Shown here piece by piece: positions 7,084-18,200 of a stretch of DNA of 64,000 nucleotides; position 1 is the first letter of the stretch, and every line of letters starts with the position of its first letter. Source of the stretch: Butyrivibrio proteoclasticus B316 (GTDB taxonomy: Bacteria; Bacillota; Clostridia; Lachnospirales; Lachnospiraceae); the NCBI RefSeq assembly GCF_000145035.1, contig NC_014387.1:1310276-1374275 (forward strand), in the 5' to 3' direction. The notes below the pieces were generated by a model that ran no database searches, had not been told where the DNA came from, and was given only the letters and a program-made list of their open reading frames with translations. Made by a program: the position numbers and the translations under genes.

Positions 7084-9126
7084 ATGTTATCAATGATTCT
7101 TAAGATGTCAGCAATTTCAGCTCTCTATATTGTGCTCACAGTCTTTTTGTGGAAATACCTTAGAAACAAAAAGATTTCTTTTACAGGGAAAATCCTGATA
7201 GGTCTTATTTATGGCATGTGTTCGGTATTATCGACTCATTTTGGGGTTGATTTCGGAGATATGCTTCTTAATTTGCGAGATGTGGCGCCGCTGGCAGCCG
7301 GACTTTTCTTTCATCCGCTCTCGGGTGTTATTGCCGGCCTTATAGGCGGAATAGAGAGATACATTGTAGGTACATATTTTGGAATAGGCTCTTATACCAG
7401 AATAGCCTGCAGTGTATCTACATGCCTTGCCGGATTTGTTGCACTTTTGATGAATCTTAAGGTCTTTAGGGGCAAGAAACCTTCTCCTATGTATGCTTTC
7501 TTTATGGGGGCTGTCATGGAGGTTTTCCATATGTATGCTGTATTTATTTCCCACAGAGCTGATATGAGAATGGCTTTTGTGGTAGTAAGGGCATGCTCTA
7601 TACCCATGATCATCTTCTCGGGTATTGCACTTGCTGTAATGTCTATTATCCTGGAAGTAATTGCAGGCGAATGGAAGAATCCCTTTAAAAGAGCTAAAGG
7701 AGAAGACATTTCGGTTTCTCAGACTTTTCAGCGGTGGCTTTTTGTGGTTACCGTATCTGTTATCTTTATCAATTTTATCTTTTCTTTTATTCTGCAGACG
7801 CAATCAGCTTATCAAAATGGTTACAGCTCTATAATCCAGACTTCAAGCGATATTAAAAACAGGTTTAAAGCAGGCCTTAAATACTGTGTTCCAGGAGCTT
7901 CTGAGTATTTCGAGATCATTAAAAGCGACGGAACTATCATTGCAGGTAAGAATATTGGCTCTGAGTTATCTGAAACTGTAATGGATGACATTACGGGAAG
8001 CATCGATAAACCCATATTTAAAGCTGATTACATGGGAGAGGATGCGCTTAATAAGGTTGATATGCTCTCGTCGGAACTGATACTTCTGACCTATATGCCT
8101 CATGACGAGCTATTCTGGAACCGCAATGCACAGGCCTATGAGACTGCATTTGCAGATATTCTGCTGTTCACCGTTATATATGTTCTGATTGCTTTCCTGG
8201 TCAGACAGATTGTTGTCAAAAATATTGACCTTATAAATGAATCTCTTGATAAGATCACGAACGGAAATCTAAATGAAATTGTTACTGTCAGAAACTCCTC
8301 TGAGTTTGCTTCGCTGTCAGATGATATCAATCAGACGGTTGATACTCTTAAGGGATATATTGAGGCAGCGGAAAATAGGATAGAACAGGAACTTGTTTTT
8401 GCAAGGACAATTCAGGAATCGTCTCTTCCTCGGAACTTCGAATTTCCCGGAAGAAATGATGAGTTTGAGATATATGCATCAATGAAGGCTGCAAAAGAGG
8501 TAGGGGGAGACTTTTACGATTTCTTTTTTGTGGACAGGAATAAGATTGCACTTGTAATAGCTGATGTTTCCGGAAAGGGAATACCGGCAGCTCTTTTCAT
8601 GATGAGGAGCAAAACTGCTATAAGAAGTTTTGCTGAGACAGGGGGATCACCTTCAGAGATCCTTGAAAGGGCCAACAACACTCTTTGTGAGGGAAATGAT
8701 GCAGAGATGTTTGTGACTGCCTGGATTGGAATCGTAGACCTTGAAACCGGACTTATGAAATGCGCCAATGCAGGACATGAATATCCGCTTATAAAGCGGG
8801 TTAACGGTGAATTTGAAATTATAAAAGACAAGCACAGCCTTGCACTTGCTGCTGTGGAAGGAATTAAGCCCAAGGAATATGATATTGAACTTCATCCCGG
8901 CGACAAGGTATTTGTTTACACTGACGGAATTCCGGAAGCAATCAATGAAGAGGTTATTCAGTATGGATCAAAGCGCCTTGTTGATGTTATCAATAAGGTT
9001 AAAGACAAATCTTTTACGGAAATATTACCTTTTATGTCTGACAGTGTTGCGGCGTTCAGAGGAAGTGCAGATCAGTTCGATGATATTACAATGCTTGGCT
9101 TTGAACTTAAAAAACTCGTCAGATAA
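7084..9126 (+). CDS. Membrane SpoIIE/RsbU-type PP2C phosphatase with LytS-like 5TM sensor and HAMP
   Basis: A 680-residue membrane protein. Residues 1-205 hold several hydrophobic helices with the LytS-type pattern (FGVDFGDMLLNLRD, then FHPLSGVIAGLIGG, IERYIVGTYFG). About 215-375 comprise two further membrane segments around a short external sensor. About 375-430 is HAMP-like. About 455-680 is the PP2C phosphatase: VGGDFYD and ADVSGKGIPAAL carry the metal-binding aspartates, with GHEYPL and DQFDDIT near the end. Such enzymes dephosphorylate anti-anti-sigma (STAS) proteins and so switch sigma-factor or motility programmes. No STAS or kinase partner is encoded in this window. Ribosome site GGGTGA precedes the ATG. 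Confidence 0.9.
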   Translation: MLSMILKMSAISALYIVLTVFLWKYLRNKKISFTGKILIGLIYGMCSVLSTHFGVDFGDMLLNLRDVAPLAAGLFFHPLSGVIAGLIGGIERYIVGTYFGIGSYTRIACSVSTCLAGFVALLMNLKVFRGKKPSPMYAFFMGAVMEVFHMYAVFISHRADMRMAFVVVRACSIPMIIFSGIALAVMSIILEVIAGEWKNPFKRAKGEDISVSQTFQRWLFVVTVSVIFINFIFSFILQTQSAYQNGYSSIIQTSSDIKNRFKAGLKYCVPGASEYFEIIKSDGTIIAGKNIGSELSETVMDDITGSIDKPIFKADYMGEDALNKVDMLSSELILLTYMPHDELFWNRNAQAYETAFADILLFTVIYVLIAFLVRQIVVKNIDLINESLDKITNGNLNEIVTVRNSSEFASLSDDINQTVDTLKGYIEAAENRIEQELVFARTIQESSLPRNFEFPGRNDEFEIYASMKAAKEVGGDFYDFFFVDRNKIALVIADVSGKGIPAALFMMRSKTAIRSFAETGGSPSEILERANNTLCEGNDAEMFVTAWIGIVDLETGLMKCANAGHEYPLIKRVNGEFEIIKDKHSLALAAVEGIKPKEYDIELHPGDKVFVYTDGIPEAINEEVIQYGSKRLVDVINKVKDKSFTEILPFMSDSVAAFRGSADQFDDITMLGFELKKLVR

Positions 9127-9131
9127 AAATG

Positions 9132-9160
9132 TTGACTTTTGTTATTATGACAAATAGAAT
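9132..9160 (+). promoter_or_regulatory. Sigma-A promoter of the pheST leader
   Basis: TTGACT (9132-9137), 17 bases, TAGAAT (9155-9160). The predicted start near 9167 places the whole T-box in the transcript. Confidence 0.75.
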
Positions 9161-9166
9161 ATTAAA

Positions 9167-9488
9167 GTAATTAAAAAGAAATAAATGTATTGATGGTGTT
9201 GGGGATACCCACAGATGTTATATTATCCATTCAAGAGAGAGAGGTCACTGGCTGAGAGCCTCTTATGGCAATGATATATACGGAAATTTCGCACCGGAGC
9301 AGTCAGGGTGAAGGCTGAGATCAGCTTGTAGTCTTGAACGTATATCCACGTTACGGATGAAGTGGAACAGTTTGGTCATGAACTGAATTGTGAAAACTAA
9401 GTGCATACTTTGTGATACGGAGTATGAACATGGGTGGTACCGCGGTTAATCTCGTCCCATAGCATTTTATATGCTATGGGATTTTTTG
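9167..9488 (+). promoter_or_regulatory. T-box riboswitch, phenylalanine-specific
   Basis: The leader carries the invariant T-box sequence GGGTGGTACCGCGG at 9432-9445, which base-pairs with the uncharged tRNA acceptor end in the antiterminator. The terminator follows at 9456-9487 (cccatagcat/atgctatggg, then a T-run). Stem I contains the AGAGAGAGAGG kink-turn motif near 9230. On its 3' side GGAAATTTC is followed by gcaCCGGAGCA, the usual position of the specifier. The specifier is therefore TTC at 9288-9290, a phenylalanine codon, in agreement with the pheS-pheT genes it controls. When Phe-tRNA is uncharged, transcription should continue into pheS. Confidence 0.95.
9456..9487 (+). terminator. 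T-box-controlled terminator
   Basis: Ten-base arms cccatagcat and atgctatggg with a TTTAT-type loop, then ATTTTTTG. It competes with the antiterminator formed by the T-box sequence. Confidence 0.92.
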
Positions 9489-9496
9489 TTGCACAA

Positions 9497-9610
9497 GACC
9501 GGCAAGCGAATGGATGCTTGCATACAAATTCATTTGCCGGTCGTAAGGACATGGAGCACAAAGTGCGGAATGTCTGTGTGCAGAATCGAGTAGGAATCAG
9601 CCTACTCGAT
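9497..9610 (+). repeat. Triple-hairpin element in the pheS 5' untranslated region
   Basis: Three successive inverted repeats lie between the T-box terminator and the pheS start. The first pairs gaccggcaa (9497-9505) with ttgccggtc (9534-9542). The second has gacat/atgtc arms enclosing gcac-AAA-gtgc (9548-9574). The third is a perfect 10-base stem, atcgagtagg (9585-9594) with cctactcgat (9601-9610). None is followed by a T-run, so these are not terminators. The element may be a dispersed intergenic repeat or a post-transcriptional control element. Confidence 0.6.
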
Positions 9611-9648
9611 CGTAGAAGTTACATTATTGTTAGCAGGAGGAAGGATAA

Positions 9649-10695
9649 TTGGAAAACAGCGTATTACGTCAGAAAATTGAAGCAATCCGTGAAGAGATCA
9701 AGGCTAATTCTGAAAAACTTGACAGCTCCAAGCTTGTCTATGAGATGAAGAAGAGCTTCATGGACAACAAGACCGGCAAGATCAGTGCACTTATGAAGGA
9801 AATGAAGAATATTGCAGCTGAGGATCGTGCTGAGTACGGTAAGAATGTTAATGAACTTAAACAGTGGGCTCTTGAGCATTTTGAAGAGCTTGACAGGAAG
9901 ATGAAGGAAAAAGAGCTTTTGCTCAGATATGAGAGCGAGAAGCAGGATGTAACAATGCCTGCCAAGATTCGCTACACTGGAAACCTCCATCCTGTTACAC
10001 AGATGAGAGAAACTCTTATTGACATTTTTGCCGGAATGGGCTTTGAAATCTATGAGGGTACAGAGATTGAGAATGATTACTACAATTTCACAGCTCTTAA
10101 TACTCCCAAGGATCACCCTGCCAGAGATATGCAGGATACTTTTTACTTAAGCCCTGAGTTCCTTCTTAGAACACAGACTTCATCAGGACAGATACATGTA
10201 ATGGAGAAATCCAAGCCACCTATTAAGATATTATCTCCAGGTAAGGTATTCCGTTCAGATGATGATGCAACTCATTCACCTATGTTCTCACAGATGGAAG
10301 GTCTTGTAGTTGATAAGAACATTACACTTTGTGACCTTAAGGGATCTCTTGAGCTTTTTGCTCAGAAAATATTTGGCGAAGGTACAACAACAAGACTTCG
10401 CCCTTCATACTTCCCATTCACAGAACCTTCTGTAGAAGTTGACTGCAGCTGTTTTGCATGCGGCGGTAAGGGATGTAATCTCTGTAAGGGAACCGGTTGG
10501 ATTGAGGTACTTGGTGCCGGTGTTGTTAACAAGAAGGTTTTGGAGAACTGCGGAATTGACTCAGAAGAGTACAGCGGCTTTGCCTTTGGTATCGGAATTG
10601 AGCGTGCGACTATGCTTAAGTATGGCATCAACAATATCAAGCTTTTGTATGAATCTGATATTGATGTTCTTAAGCAGATCGATCACTACGAATAA
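9649..10695 (+). CDS. pheS: Phenylalanyl-tRNA synthetase alpha subunit
   Basis: 348 residues; class II aminoacyl-tRNA synthetase subunit that forms the alpha2-beta2 enzyme charging tRNA-Phe. Residues 1-100 are the coiled-coil tRNA-binding arm. The catalytic core has motif 2 ([13 protein letters not shown]) and motif 3 ([14 protein letters not shown]). A cysteine-rich insert [14 protein letters not shown] near residues 265-280 is typical of many Firmicutes PheS. The start is TTG at 9649, fixed by a GGAGG ribosome site (9637-9641 region) and by family alignment to [10 protein letters not shown]. It is under T-box control and 35 bases before pheT. Confidence 0.97.
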   Translation: MENSVLRQKIEAIREEIKANSEKLDSSKLVYEMKKSFMDNKTGKISALMKEMKNIAAEDRAEYGKNVNELKQWALEHFEELDRKMKEKELLLRYESEKQDVTMPAKIRYTGNLHPVTQMRETLIDIFAGMGFEIYEGTEIENDYYNFTALNTPKDHPARDMQDTFYLSPEFLLRTQTSSGQIHVMEKSKPPIKILSPGKVFRSDDDATHSPMFSQMEGLVVDKNITLCDLKGSLELFAQKIFGEGTTTRLRPSYFPFTEPSVEVDCSCFACGGKGCNLCKGTGWIEVLGAGVVNKKVLENCGIDSEEYSGFAFGIGIERATMLKYGINNIKLLYESDIDVLKQIDHYE

Positions 10696-10730
10696 TCTGT
10701 AAGATTCTAATACTATAGGAGGAATATAAA

Positions 10731-13151
10731 ATGTTAGTACCTTTAAGTTGGCTTAAAGATTTTGTTGATATAGATATTGAACCCAAGGAGCTTGAGAAAA
10801 AGCTTTTTGATTGCGGTTTTGAAGTAGAAGAGTGTTGGGAAGTAGGAAAAGATGTATCCAAGGTTGTAGTCGGTGAAGTCCTGACTTGTGAAGCAATTCC
10901 TGATACACATCTTCATGTATGTACAGTTAATGCCGGTGAGCACGGCACATTCCAGGTATGCTGTGGCGCGGACAATGTTCAGGCAGGTGGCAAGTATCCT
11001 CTTGCCCTTGTAGGTGCTACTGTTATAGAGACAGCCAAGGACCATGTTACTGTTGTAGGCGTTGCTACTATCAAAAAGGGTAAGCTCCGCGGCTATGACT
11101 CAGAAGGTATGCTCTGCTCAGGCGTTGAACTTGGTGTATCTGAGGATATGTACCCGGGCGCCGGTTATAATGGACTTTTGGTTTTCCCTGAAGATACAGA
11201 GGTCGGTATTGATGTTAAGCCTCTTTTAGGGCTTGATGACTGGATCTTTGATGTTTCAATCACTGCAAACAGACCAGACTGTCAGAGCATCTATGGTCTT
11301 GCAAGAGAAGTAGCAGCAGCTCTTGACAAGCCATTAAAAGAGATTGATCTTAGCTACACAGAAACTGATGTTACAAATGACGGATTTAGCGTAACAGTAG
11401 AAGATCCTGATCTTTGCCCAAGATATATCGGACATTATGTTTATGATGTCAAGCTTGCAGAAAGTCCTCTTTGGATGAAGAGAAGACTTGCTATGGTTGG
11501 AAATAACTCTATCAACAATATCGTTGATATCACCAACTATATTATGAGAGAGCTTGGTCAGCCTATGCATGCTTTTGACGGCAATTTCCTTGAGGATAAC
11601 AAGATTGTTGTAAGACGTGCAAAAGCGGGTGAAAAGATCGTTACTCTTGATGAGAACGAGTTCGAGCTTACTACAGATAATCTCGTAATATGCGATGGCA
11701 AGAAGCCTGTTGCCCTTGCAGGTATCATGGGAGGCCTTAATTCAGAAATCCGTGATACAACAACTACAGTTACATTTGAAGCTGCTAAATTCATGCGTGA
11801 CAACATTCGTAAGAGCTCAAGAGCACTTGGACAGTCATCTGACTCATCAGCTGCTTTTTCTAAGGGCGTTTACGAATATACTACTGTTATTGCAATGAAG
11901 AGAGCACTTCACCTTATAGAACAGCTTGGAGCAGGTAAGGTTTCCAAGACTCACGTTGATATCAATACAGGCAATAGCCTTGAGAAAAAAGAGATGAAGG
12001 CTTCTATCAAAAAGGTTAACGGTGTTCTTGGTATAGAAGTTCCTGAGGATGAGATCAAGAGAATCCTTACAAACCTTAATTTTGAGCCTGCTATCAATGG
12101 AGATGAGCTTACAATCAAGATTCCTGCATATCGTGAGGACATGGAAGACTATCCTGATATTGCAGAAGAGCTTATCCGTATGTACGGTTATGATCATGTA
12201 AAGCCTACATTCCTTAAGGATGCGGGTGTAACAATGGGAGGCAGAAACCTTCGTCAGAAAACTGAGCTTAAGCTTAAGAGAGCTCTTTGCGCTCAGGGAG
12301 CTTTTGAATGTATGCATTATTCATTCTTCTCACCAAGTGACCTTGACCTTCTTAGATTTGCAGAGGATGCAGATGAGAGAACAGCAATAAAGATCCTCAA
12401 TCCTATCAATGAAGATCTTTCACTTATGAGAACAACTCTTGCAGCTCAGATGATCCATGCTATTGCAAGGAACCAGAAGAAGGGAACTCTTGAGGGAAGA
12501 TTGTTCGAGCTTGGTAACAGATTTATTCCTAAGTCACTTCCACTTACAGATTATCCTGATGAGAAGGCTACACTTTGCATCGGTATTTTCGGTGAAGGAG
12601 AAGATATCTTTACATTGAAGGGACTTGCTGAAAATGTTGCTACAGCTCTTCATGTAAGCTTTAAGTATGAGCCAACGACCAAGACTTTCCTTCATCCATA
12701 CAGAGCTGCCAAGATTTCCTGTGAAGGTGAAGAAGTTGGATATCTTGGACAGATCACATATGAGATCCAGGATGATACAGATATGAGAATTCCTGCATAT
12801 ATTTGTGAGATCGATCTGTCAGTACTTGAAAAGTGGTATGGTAAGACTCCTTCATTTGAGCCACTTCCTAAGTTCGCTGTTGTTAAGCGAGATCTTGCTC
12901 TTATCATGGACAAGACAGTTACATGCGGAGAAGTGGAAGAAGCCATTTATGGTTCATGCAAATATGTAACAGATGTTAAACTCTTTGATGTTTATGAGGG
13001 ACTTCCAATTCCTCCTACCAAGAAGAGTATGGCATTTACTATTACCTTCACTCCTAAGGATGAAGAACTTACATTTGAAGCAGTCAACGGTTACGTTGAT
13101 AAGATGCTCAGAAAATTGTCATTCACAATGGGAATAGAAATCCGTAGCTAA
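10731..13151 (+). CDS. pheT: Phenylalanyl-tRNA synthetase beta subunit
   Basis: 806 residues, the normal length. It starts MLVPLSWLKDFVDID. The N-terminal part (about 40-155) is the EMAP/tRNA-binding domain. B3/B4 editing domain follows (about 215-390), with SANRPDC-type and GIMGG motifs. Then come B5 (about 410-480), the catalytic-like core, and a C-terminal ferredoxin-fold anticodon-binding domain (FEPLPKFAVVKRDLA to the end). Together with PheS it charges tRNA-Phe and proofreads mischarged tyrosine. AGGAGGA ribosome site. Second gene of the T-box operon. Confidence 0.97.
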   Translation: MLVPLSWLKDFVDIDIEPKELEKKLFDCGFEVEECWEVGKDVSKVVVGEVLTCEAIPDTHLHVCTVNAGEHGTFQVCCGADNVQAGGKYPLALVGATVIETAKDHVTVVGVATIKKGKLRGYDSEGMLCSGVELGVSEDMYPGAGYNGLLVFPEDTEVGIDVKPLLGLDDWIFDVSITANRPDCQSIYGLAREVAAALDKPLKEIDLSYTETDVTNDGFSVTVEDPDLCPRYIGHYVYDVKLAESPLWMKRRLAMVGNNSINNIVDITNYIMRELGQPMHAFDGNFLEDNKIVVRRAKAGEKIVTLDENEFELTTDNLVICDGKKPVALAGIMGGLNSEIRDTTTTVTFEAAKFMRDNIRKSSRALGQSSDSSAAFSKGVYEYTTVIAMKRALHLIEQLGAGKVSKTHVDINTGNSLEKKEMKASIKKVNGVLGIEVPEDEIKRILTNLNFEPAINGDELTIKIPAYREDMEDYPDIAEELIRMYGYDHVKPTFLKDAGVTMGGRNLRQKTELKLKRALCAQGAFECMHYSFFSPSDLDLLRFAEDADERTAIKILNPINEDLSLMRTTLAAQMIHAIARNQKKGTLEGRLFELGNRFIPKSLPLTDYPDEKATLCIGIFGEGEDIFTLKGLAENVATALHVSFKYEPTTKTFLHPYRAAKISCEGEEVGYLGQITYEIQDDTDMRIPAYICEIDLSVLEKWYGKTPSFEPLPKFAVVKRDLALIMDKTVTCGEVEEAIYGSCKYVTDVKLFDVYEGLPIPPTKKSMAFTITFTPKDEELTFEAVNGYVDKMLRKLSFTMGIEIRS

Positions 13152-13180
13152 ATTTGATTGTAATCAAAACAAATGATATA

Positions 13181-13213
13181 ATAGCCATTGCTAACAAAAG
13201 TAATGGCTATTTT
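13181..13213 (+). terminator. Intrinsic terminator after pheT
   Basis: atagccatt (13181-13189) pairs with aatggctat (13202-13210) and is followed by a short T-run. Moderate strength. Confidence 0.7.
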
Positions 13214-13278
13214 ATTGCACCTAACTGATAGTTCATATGTCAGTAGATGCTTATTATTAAGAAAGAAGGTAAGTATTT

Positions 13279-14778
13279 ATGAACAGAAAAAATGTTTGGA
13301 CTACTTATAATGCAACACAGCTTAAAGCTGTAGACAAGTTCGGTGAGGACTACAAGAACTTCCTGGATAATTCCAAGACTGAGCGTGAGGCTATCGACTC
13401 AATCGTTAATGAGATTGAGGAAGCCGGCTACAAGGAGCTTAATACACTCATTGGCAGCAAGACCAAGCTTAAGAAGGGTGACAAGGTTTATAGCGTATGG
13501 ATGAACAAGTCTATTGTTATGTTCCAGCTTGGTTCAGAACCTTTGGAGCAGGGACTTAATATTCTGGGAGCACACATTGATTCACCTAGAATCGATGTTA
13601 AGCAGAATCCACTTTACGAGGATGGCGGATTTGCTTATCTCGATACCCACTATTATGGAGGTATCAAGAAGTATCAGTTTGTTGCTATGCCACTTGCAAT
13701 CCACGGTGTTGTTTGCAAGAAGGATGGCACAACTGTACAGCTTAACGTTGGTGAGGATGAGGATGATCCAGTATTCTTCATTTCTGACCTCCTTATCCAT
13801 CTTTCAGCTGATCAGATGTCCAAGACAGCAGCTAAGGTTATCGAGGGCGAGGCTCTTGATCTTATAATCGGCCACAGACCTTTTGTAGTAGAGAGTAAGG
13901 AAAAAGAGAAGGCTGAGAAGGTTGATCCTAAACTCACAGCAGGTCAGAAGTATGCGCTTGCAGCGGAAAAGGCTGAAAAGGCAGAGAGCGGCAAAATTTC
14001 AGGTGCTGTTCGCAGAGGCGTTCTTGCTCTTTTAAATGATCTTTATGGTATTGAAGAAGAAGACTTTATCTCAGCTGAGCTTGAGATAGTTCCAGCAGGA
14101 AAATCAAGAGATGCAGGCTTTGACAGATCTATGATCCTGGGTTATGGCCATGATGACAGAGTATGTGCTTATCCTTCAATGCGAGCTATTCTTGCTGCCA
14201 AGAACCTTAAGAGAACAGGATGCTGCATCCTTGTTGATAAAGAGGAGATTGGTAGCGTAGGTGCTACAGGTATGCAGAGTAAGTTCTTCGAGAAGGCTGT
14301 AGCAGAGCTTATGAACCTTACCAAGGAAGGATATAACGATCTTTCCCTTAAGAGATGTCTTGCAAATTCATGCATGCTCTCATCAGACGTAAGTGCCGGC
14401 TTTGATCCTACTTATGCATCTGCATTTGAAAAGAAAAATGCGGCATTCCTCGGAGAAGGTCTTGTATTCAACAAGTTTACTGGTTCAAGAGGTAAGTCAG
14501 GATCTAACGATGCAAACGCAGAGTACATTGCTGAGATCAGAAAGGCCTTTGAGAAGGACGGTATCGTATACCAGACAGCTGAGCTTGGTAAGGTAGATGT
14601 TGGCGGCGGCGGAACAATTGCTTACATCCTTGCACTTTATGGAATGAACGTAATTGATTCAGGAGTTGCGGTTCTTAATATGCATGCACCATGGGAAGTT
14701 ATTGATAAGGCTGACCTTTACGAGGCGTATAGAGGATATGTATCATTCCTTCAGAACATTGATTTTAGAAATGAGTAA
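13279..14778 (+). CDS. M18 family zinc aminopeptidase (aspartyl aminopeptidase type)
   Basis: 499 residues, a cytosolic dinuclear-zinc exopeptidase that removes N-terminal residues, often acidic, from peptides. Zinc and catalytic motifs of family M18 are visible: GAHIDSPRIDVK (His and Asp), DKEEIGSVGATG (the Glu pair), and YGHDDRVCAY. The internal lysine- and glutamate-rich stretch around residues 210-240 is a loop seen in clostridial members. AAGAAGGTAAG ribosome site before ATG. It is transcribed as a single gene, ending at a strong terminator. Natural substrate is not shown by the sequence. Confidence 0.93.
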   Translation: MNRKNVWTTYNATQLKAVDKFGEDYKNFLDNSKTEREAIDSIVNEIEEAGYKELNTLIGSKTKLKKGDKVYSVWMNKSIVMFQLGSEPLEQGLNILGAHIDSPRIDVKQNPLYEDGGFAYLDTHYYGGIKKYQFVAMPLAIHGVVCKKDGTTVQLNVGEDEDDPVFFISDLLIHLSADQMSKTAAKVIEGEALDLIIGHRPFVVESKEKEKAEKVDPKLTAGQKYALAAEKAEKAESGKISGAVRRGVLALLNDLYGIEEEDFISAELEIVPAGKSRDAGFDRSMILGYGHDDRVCAYPSMRAILAAKNLKRTGCCILVDKEEIGSVGATGMQSKFFEKAVAELMNLTKEGYNDLSLKRCLANSCMLSSDVSAGFDPTYASAFEKKNAAFLGEGLVFNKFTGSRGKSGSNDANAEYIAEIRKAFEKDGIVYQTAELGKVDVGGGGTIAYILALYGMNVIDSGVAVLNMHAPWEVIDKADLYEAYRGYVSFLQNIDFRNE

Positions 14779-14802
14779 TTGATATTTTTAGATGATCAAC
14801 CC

Positions 14803-14843
14803 AAAGGGAGTTATCACAGAAACTGTGATAGCTTCCTTTTTTT
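14803..14843 (+). terminator. Intrinsic terminator of the aminopeptidase gene
   Basis: AAGGGAGTTATCACAG and CTGTGATAGCTTCCTT pair around AAA, followed by T residues. Confidence 0.9.
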
Positions 14844-14844
14844 C

Positions 14845-15230
14845 GTGAAAAGATTTCTTTATATCCACCTATAAGAATTGCTTCATTTACAGAATGCCAG
14901 TGTTCTAGCATAATCACTAATAACATAAAACCTGCCGGTGGCGCCGGGGTGCAATATAGAGTGTCGCTTTTGCGATAGAAAGATAAATGAAGAATCAGCT
15001 TAGCATCTGTATAGATAAATGAACAAAAGAATAATAGAAATGATAGGCAAATAATTCCAGAGAGATAATATGATATACGAATTATGACTTTTGATACATA
15101 TATCATGATATGGATTTATAGAAAAAAGTGATAAGCTGCGCGCAATAGTTAGGTAGAGTCTTATAAGCTAAGTCATTATCCTTATATATGGTGAAATAAC
15201 CAATAAACTTATGCAGAGGATAGATTTACT
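14845..15230. other. 386-base intergenic region upstream of GH115
   Basis: No credible gene. The stretch is AT-rich with a GC-rich island gccggtggcgccgg near 14935-14948, followed by a small hairpin tcgcttttgcga. The promoter of the GH115 gene should lie in the last 100 bases, but no near-consensus box pair is clear. Confidence 0.5.
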
Positions 15231-18200
15231 ATGGGAAATACTGATGAATTGCACGCAGTTTGTTTATTTGACGGAATCAGAGTTTTAGATATAGTCATAG
15301 AAAGCAAGGCTTACAGTGGCGTTAAGAAAATTGGAGAGACTATCTGTGAGGATATATGTCTTGTCACAGGTAAAATGCCTGCTATTATTGACAGCCTGGA
15401 TAAATCAGCGGGAAATGCACTCGTACTGGTAGCTACAGACGGAAAGAGCGCTCTTTTGGATGAGTTAGATCAGAAGGGACTTATTGACCTTGATCTTATT
15501 CGCGGAAAAAGAGAAGTCTTCATGATGAGTGTTGTGAAATACTCAGAAATTGAAGAAGATATTTTAGGTGCTTCATTAAATGGTTTTGCAGCTAATTCTG
15601 CGGATAATTCTACAGAGGATTATGAAGAAAGAAGAATTCTCGTAATTGCAGGAAGTGATAAGAGAGGAACTATTTATGGAATGTTCCACTTATCAAGGCT
15701 TTGCGGAGTATCACCGCTTGTATATTTTGGTGATGCGATTCCTGAAAAGAGAGATAAGCTTTATGTAAATATCAGTGAAGGAATATATGTTTCCAAGGAG
15801 CCTTCAGTATACTACCGCGGCTTTTTCATAAATGATGAGTGGCCGGCATTTGGTAACTGGGCTTATGAGAAATTTGGCGGAGTCAATGCCAAGTGCTACC
15901 GCAAGGTATTTGAACTTCTGCTTAGACTAAATGGCAACTATATGTGGCCTGCCATGTGGAATTCCAACTTCTCTGAGGATGGCCCTGGAATTGAGAATGC
16001 AAGGCTTGCTGATGAACTTGGAGTAATAATGGGAACTTCTCATCACGAGCCATTATTTAGAGCCGGCAATGAATGGCAACAGCAGTATCGTGAGTATGGA
16101 GAGGACAATTCATGGAGCTTTTTGTCCAATGAAAAGGCAATTACAAAATTCTGGGAAAACGGTGTACTCAGAAACAAGGATTTTGAGAGCGTTATCACAA
16201 TCGGCATGAGAGGAGAGGCAGACAGTAAGCTTCTTCCTGAAGATGCAACCATGAAGGATAACATTGAGGTTGTCAAAAAAGCTATCCTTGCCCAGGATGG
16301 TATTCTTAAGAAGCATATTTCTGAAGACTTAAAAGAAGTGCCGAGAATGCTTGCTATTTATAAAGAAGTTGAGGATTACTACTACGGAGATGAGACATGT
16401 GAAGGTCTCAAGGATTGGGAAGAACTTAAGGATGCTATTTTCCTTCTAAGTGATGATAATCATGGCAATTTAAGAAATCTCCCTACCGAAGCCGAGAGGA
16501 AGCATCCGGGCGGATATGGTATGTATTATCATTTTGACTATCACGGTGCCCCTATAAGCTATGAGTGGACTAACTGTAACAGGCTCACTAAGACCTGGGA
16601 GCAGATGACTACAGCTTATGAAGCCGGAGTTACCAAGATGTGGATAGTAAATGTAGGCGACCTTAAGGAGATGGAGTATCCCCTTAGCTTTTTCATGGAG
16701 CTTGCCTATGACTACGAAACCTGGGGATTAAATGGCCTTAATAAGACTAAAGAATTTGCCTATAAGTGGATTGACCAGCAATTTGGCAGCCGCATTAGTA
16801 AAGAACAGAGAAATGATATCTTCAAGGTGCTTGAGGGTTACACAAGACTCAATGCCATGAGAACCCCTGAAACCATGAATGAACATATATACCACCCTGT
16901 TCATTTAGGTGAAGGTGAAAGAATACTTGCAATGGCCAGAGACATTTTAGCTACTGCGGATAAATTAAAAGATGAGCTTACAGGGGAAGCTCTTTTAACC
17001 TATGAAAGTATTATTTACTACGCGGCAGCAGCTTCTATTAATCTTGTCATTGCTTGGATACTGACAGGTATGAATCATGACCTGGCAAGAAAAGGAAGTC
17101 TTTATGCTAATACTTATATTGATGAGATAGAAGCTAGGATCGCCCTTGATAAAAAGCTTGTAGATGAGTTCCACCACATAGCAAATGGCAAATGGAATCA
17201 TTGCCTTAGTTCGGCGCATACAGGCTTTAGAAGCTGGGATGACAGAGAGTGGTCGTATCCTGTTGCTCACAAGGTTTCTCCACTGACTGTTGCTAAAGCA
17301 CTGGTTTCCTTCAGAGGGCAGGACAGATATCATCTTGGAGCATATTGGCAGGATATGGCGCCGCTTGTATGTGATGATCTAGCTACGTTTGTCGGAGCAA
17401 AAGTTGATAGAACAGAAGCGGACAGAACAAAGGCTGGGATTGGACAGAGAGCGATTCTTGATATTGATACGAGAGGTGAAATTGGTTTTGAGTACAAGAT
17501 TACTCTTGATTCTGCTGCTATTATCTGCGACAAGAAGGAAGGAAGAGTTGGATTTTTAGCGGAACAATTAAATAATCCACAGATTAGCTTAGCAGATAAA
17601 TATAAAACCTGCAGAGATACAGTTGCCTTTAGCTTTAGTGGGTCTACAGTTAATGTATCAGAGGTTAAGGGGCGTGTTGACATCTCTTTTGACAATGGAC
17701 AAAAAACCTACGTGGATCTGTTATTCAGATTGGGAGAAAGTTGCCCTGATGCTGACAGAAATGTGATCAGTAAATTAAAGCCATACTGCTGCATAAATGC
17801 TGCAGATATTGAGGATAATAATAAAGTTGATGGATGCGGCTTTGAAGTAGTTGAATTCCTTGGAAGAGAAGCCTCAGCAATAAAGGCATTTCCTCCAATG
17901 AAGAACTATGAAGTTGTCTGCGACAATAATATAGCCACAGAAGCTACAGTTACAGGAGATACCGTCAGCGAAGCTTCATGTGATAACGTTCCTCACGTAA
18001 GCTATAAGGTTTATTCAGATGAAGATATAAAGGCCGATATAATCTTTTACCTGATGACAAGGAATCCTTCAGTAAAGGGCGGCAGGATGAGATTTTATGT
18101 TGCTGCAAATGATGACAAGCCTCAGACAGTTTATTCTGTATCAGACCATTACTATACAGAATGGCAGGATGACGACTGGGCTCAGGGCGTATTAACAGCA

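Noticed and set aside
9434..9748. 104-codon frame across the T-box and pheS start
   Set aside because: It crosses the T-box antiterminator, the terminator and the first pheS codons in another frame.
14765..15106. 113-codon minus-strand frame after the aminopeptidase
   Set aside because: It overlaps the intrinsic terminator and the 3' end of the gene on the other strand, and has no ribosome site.
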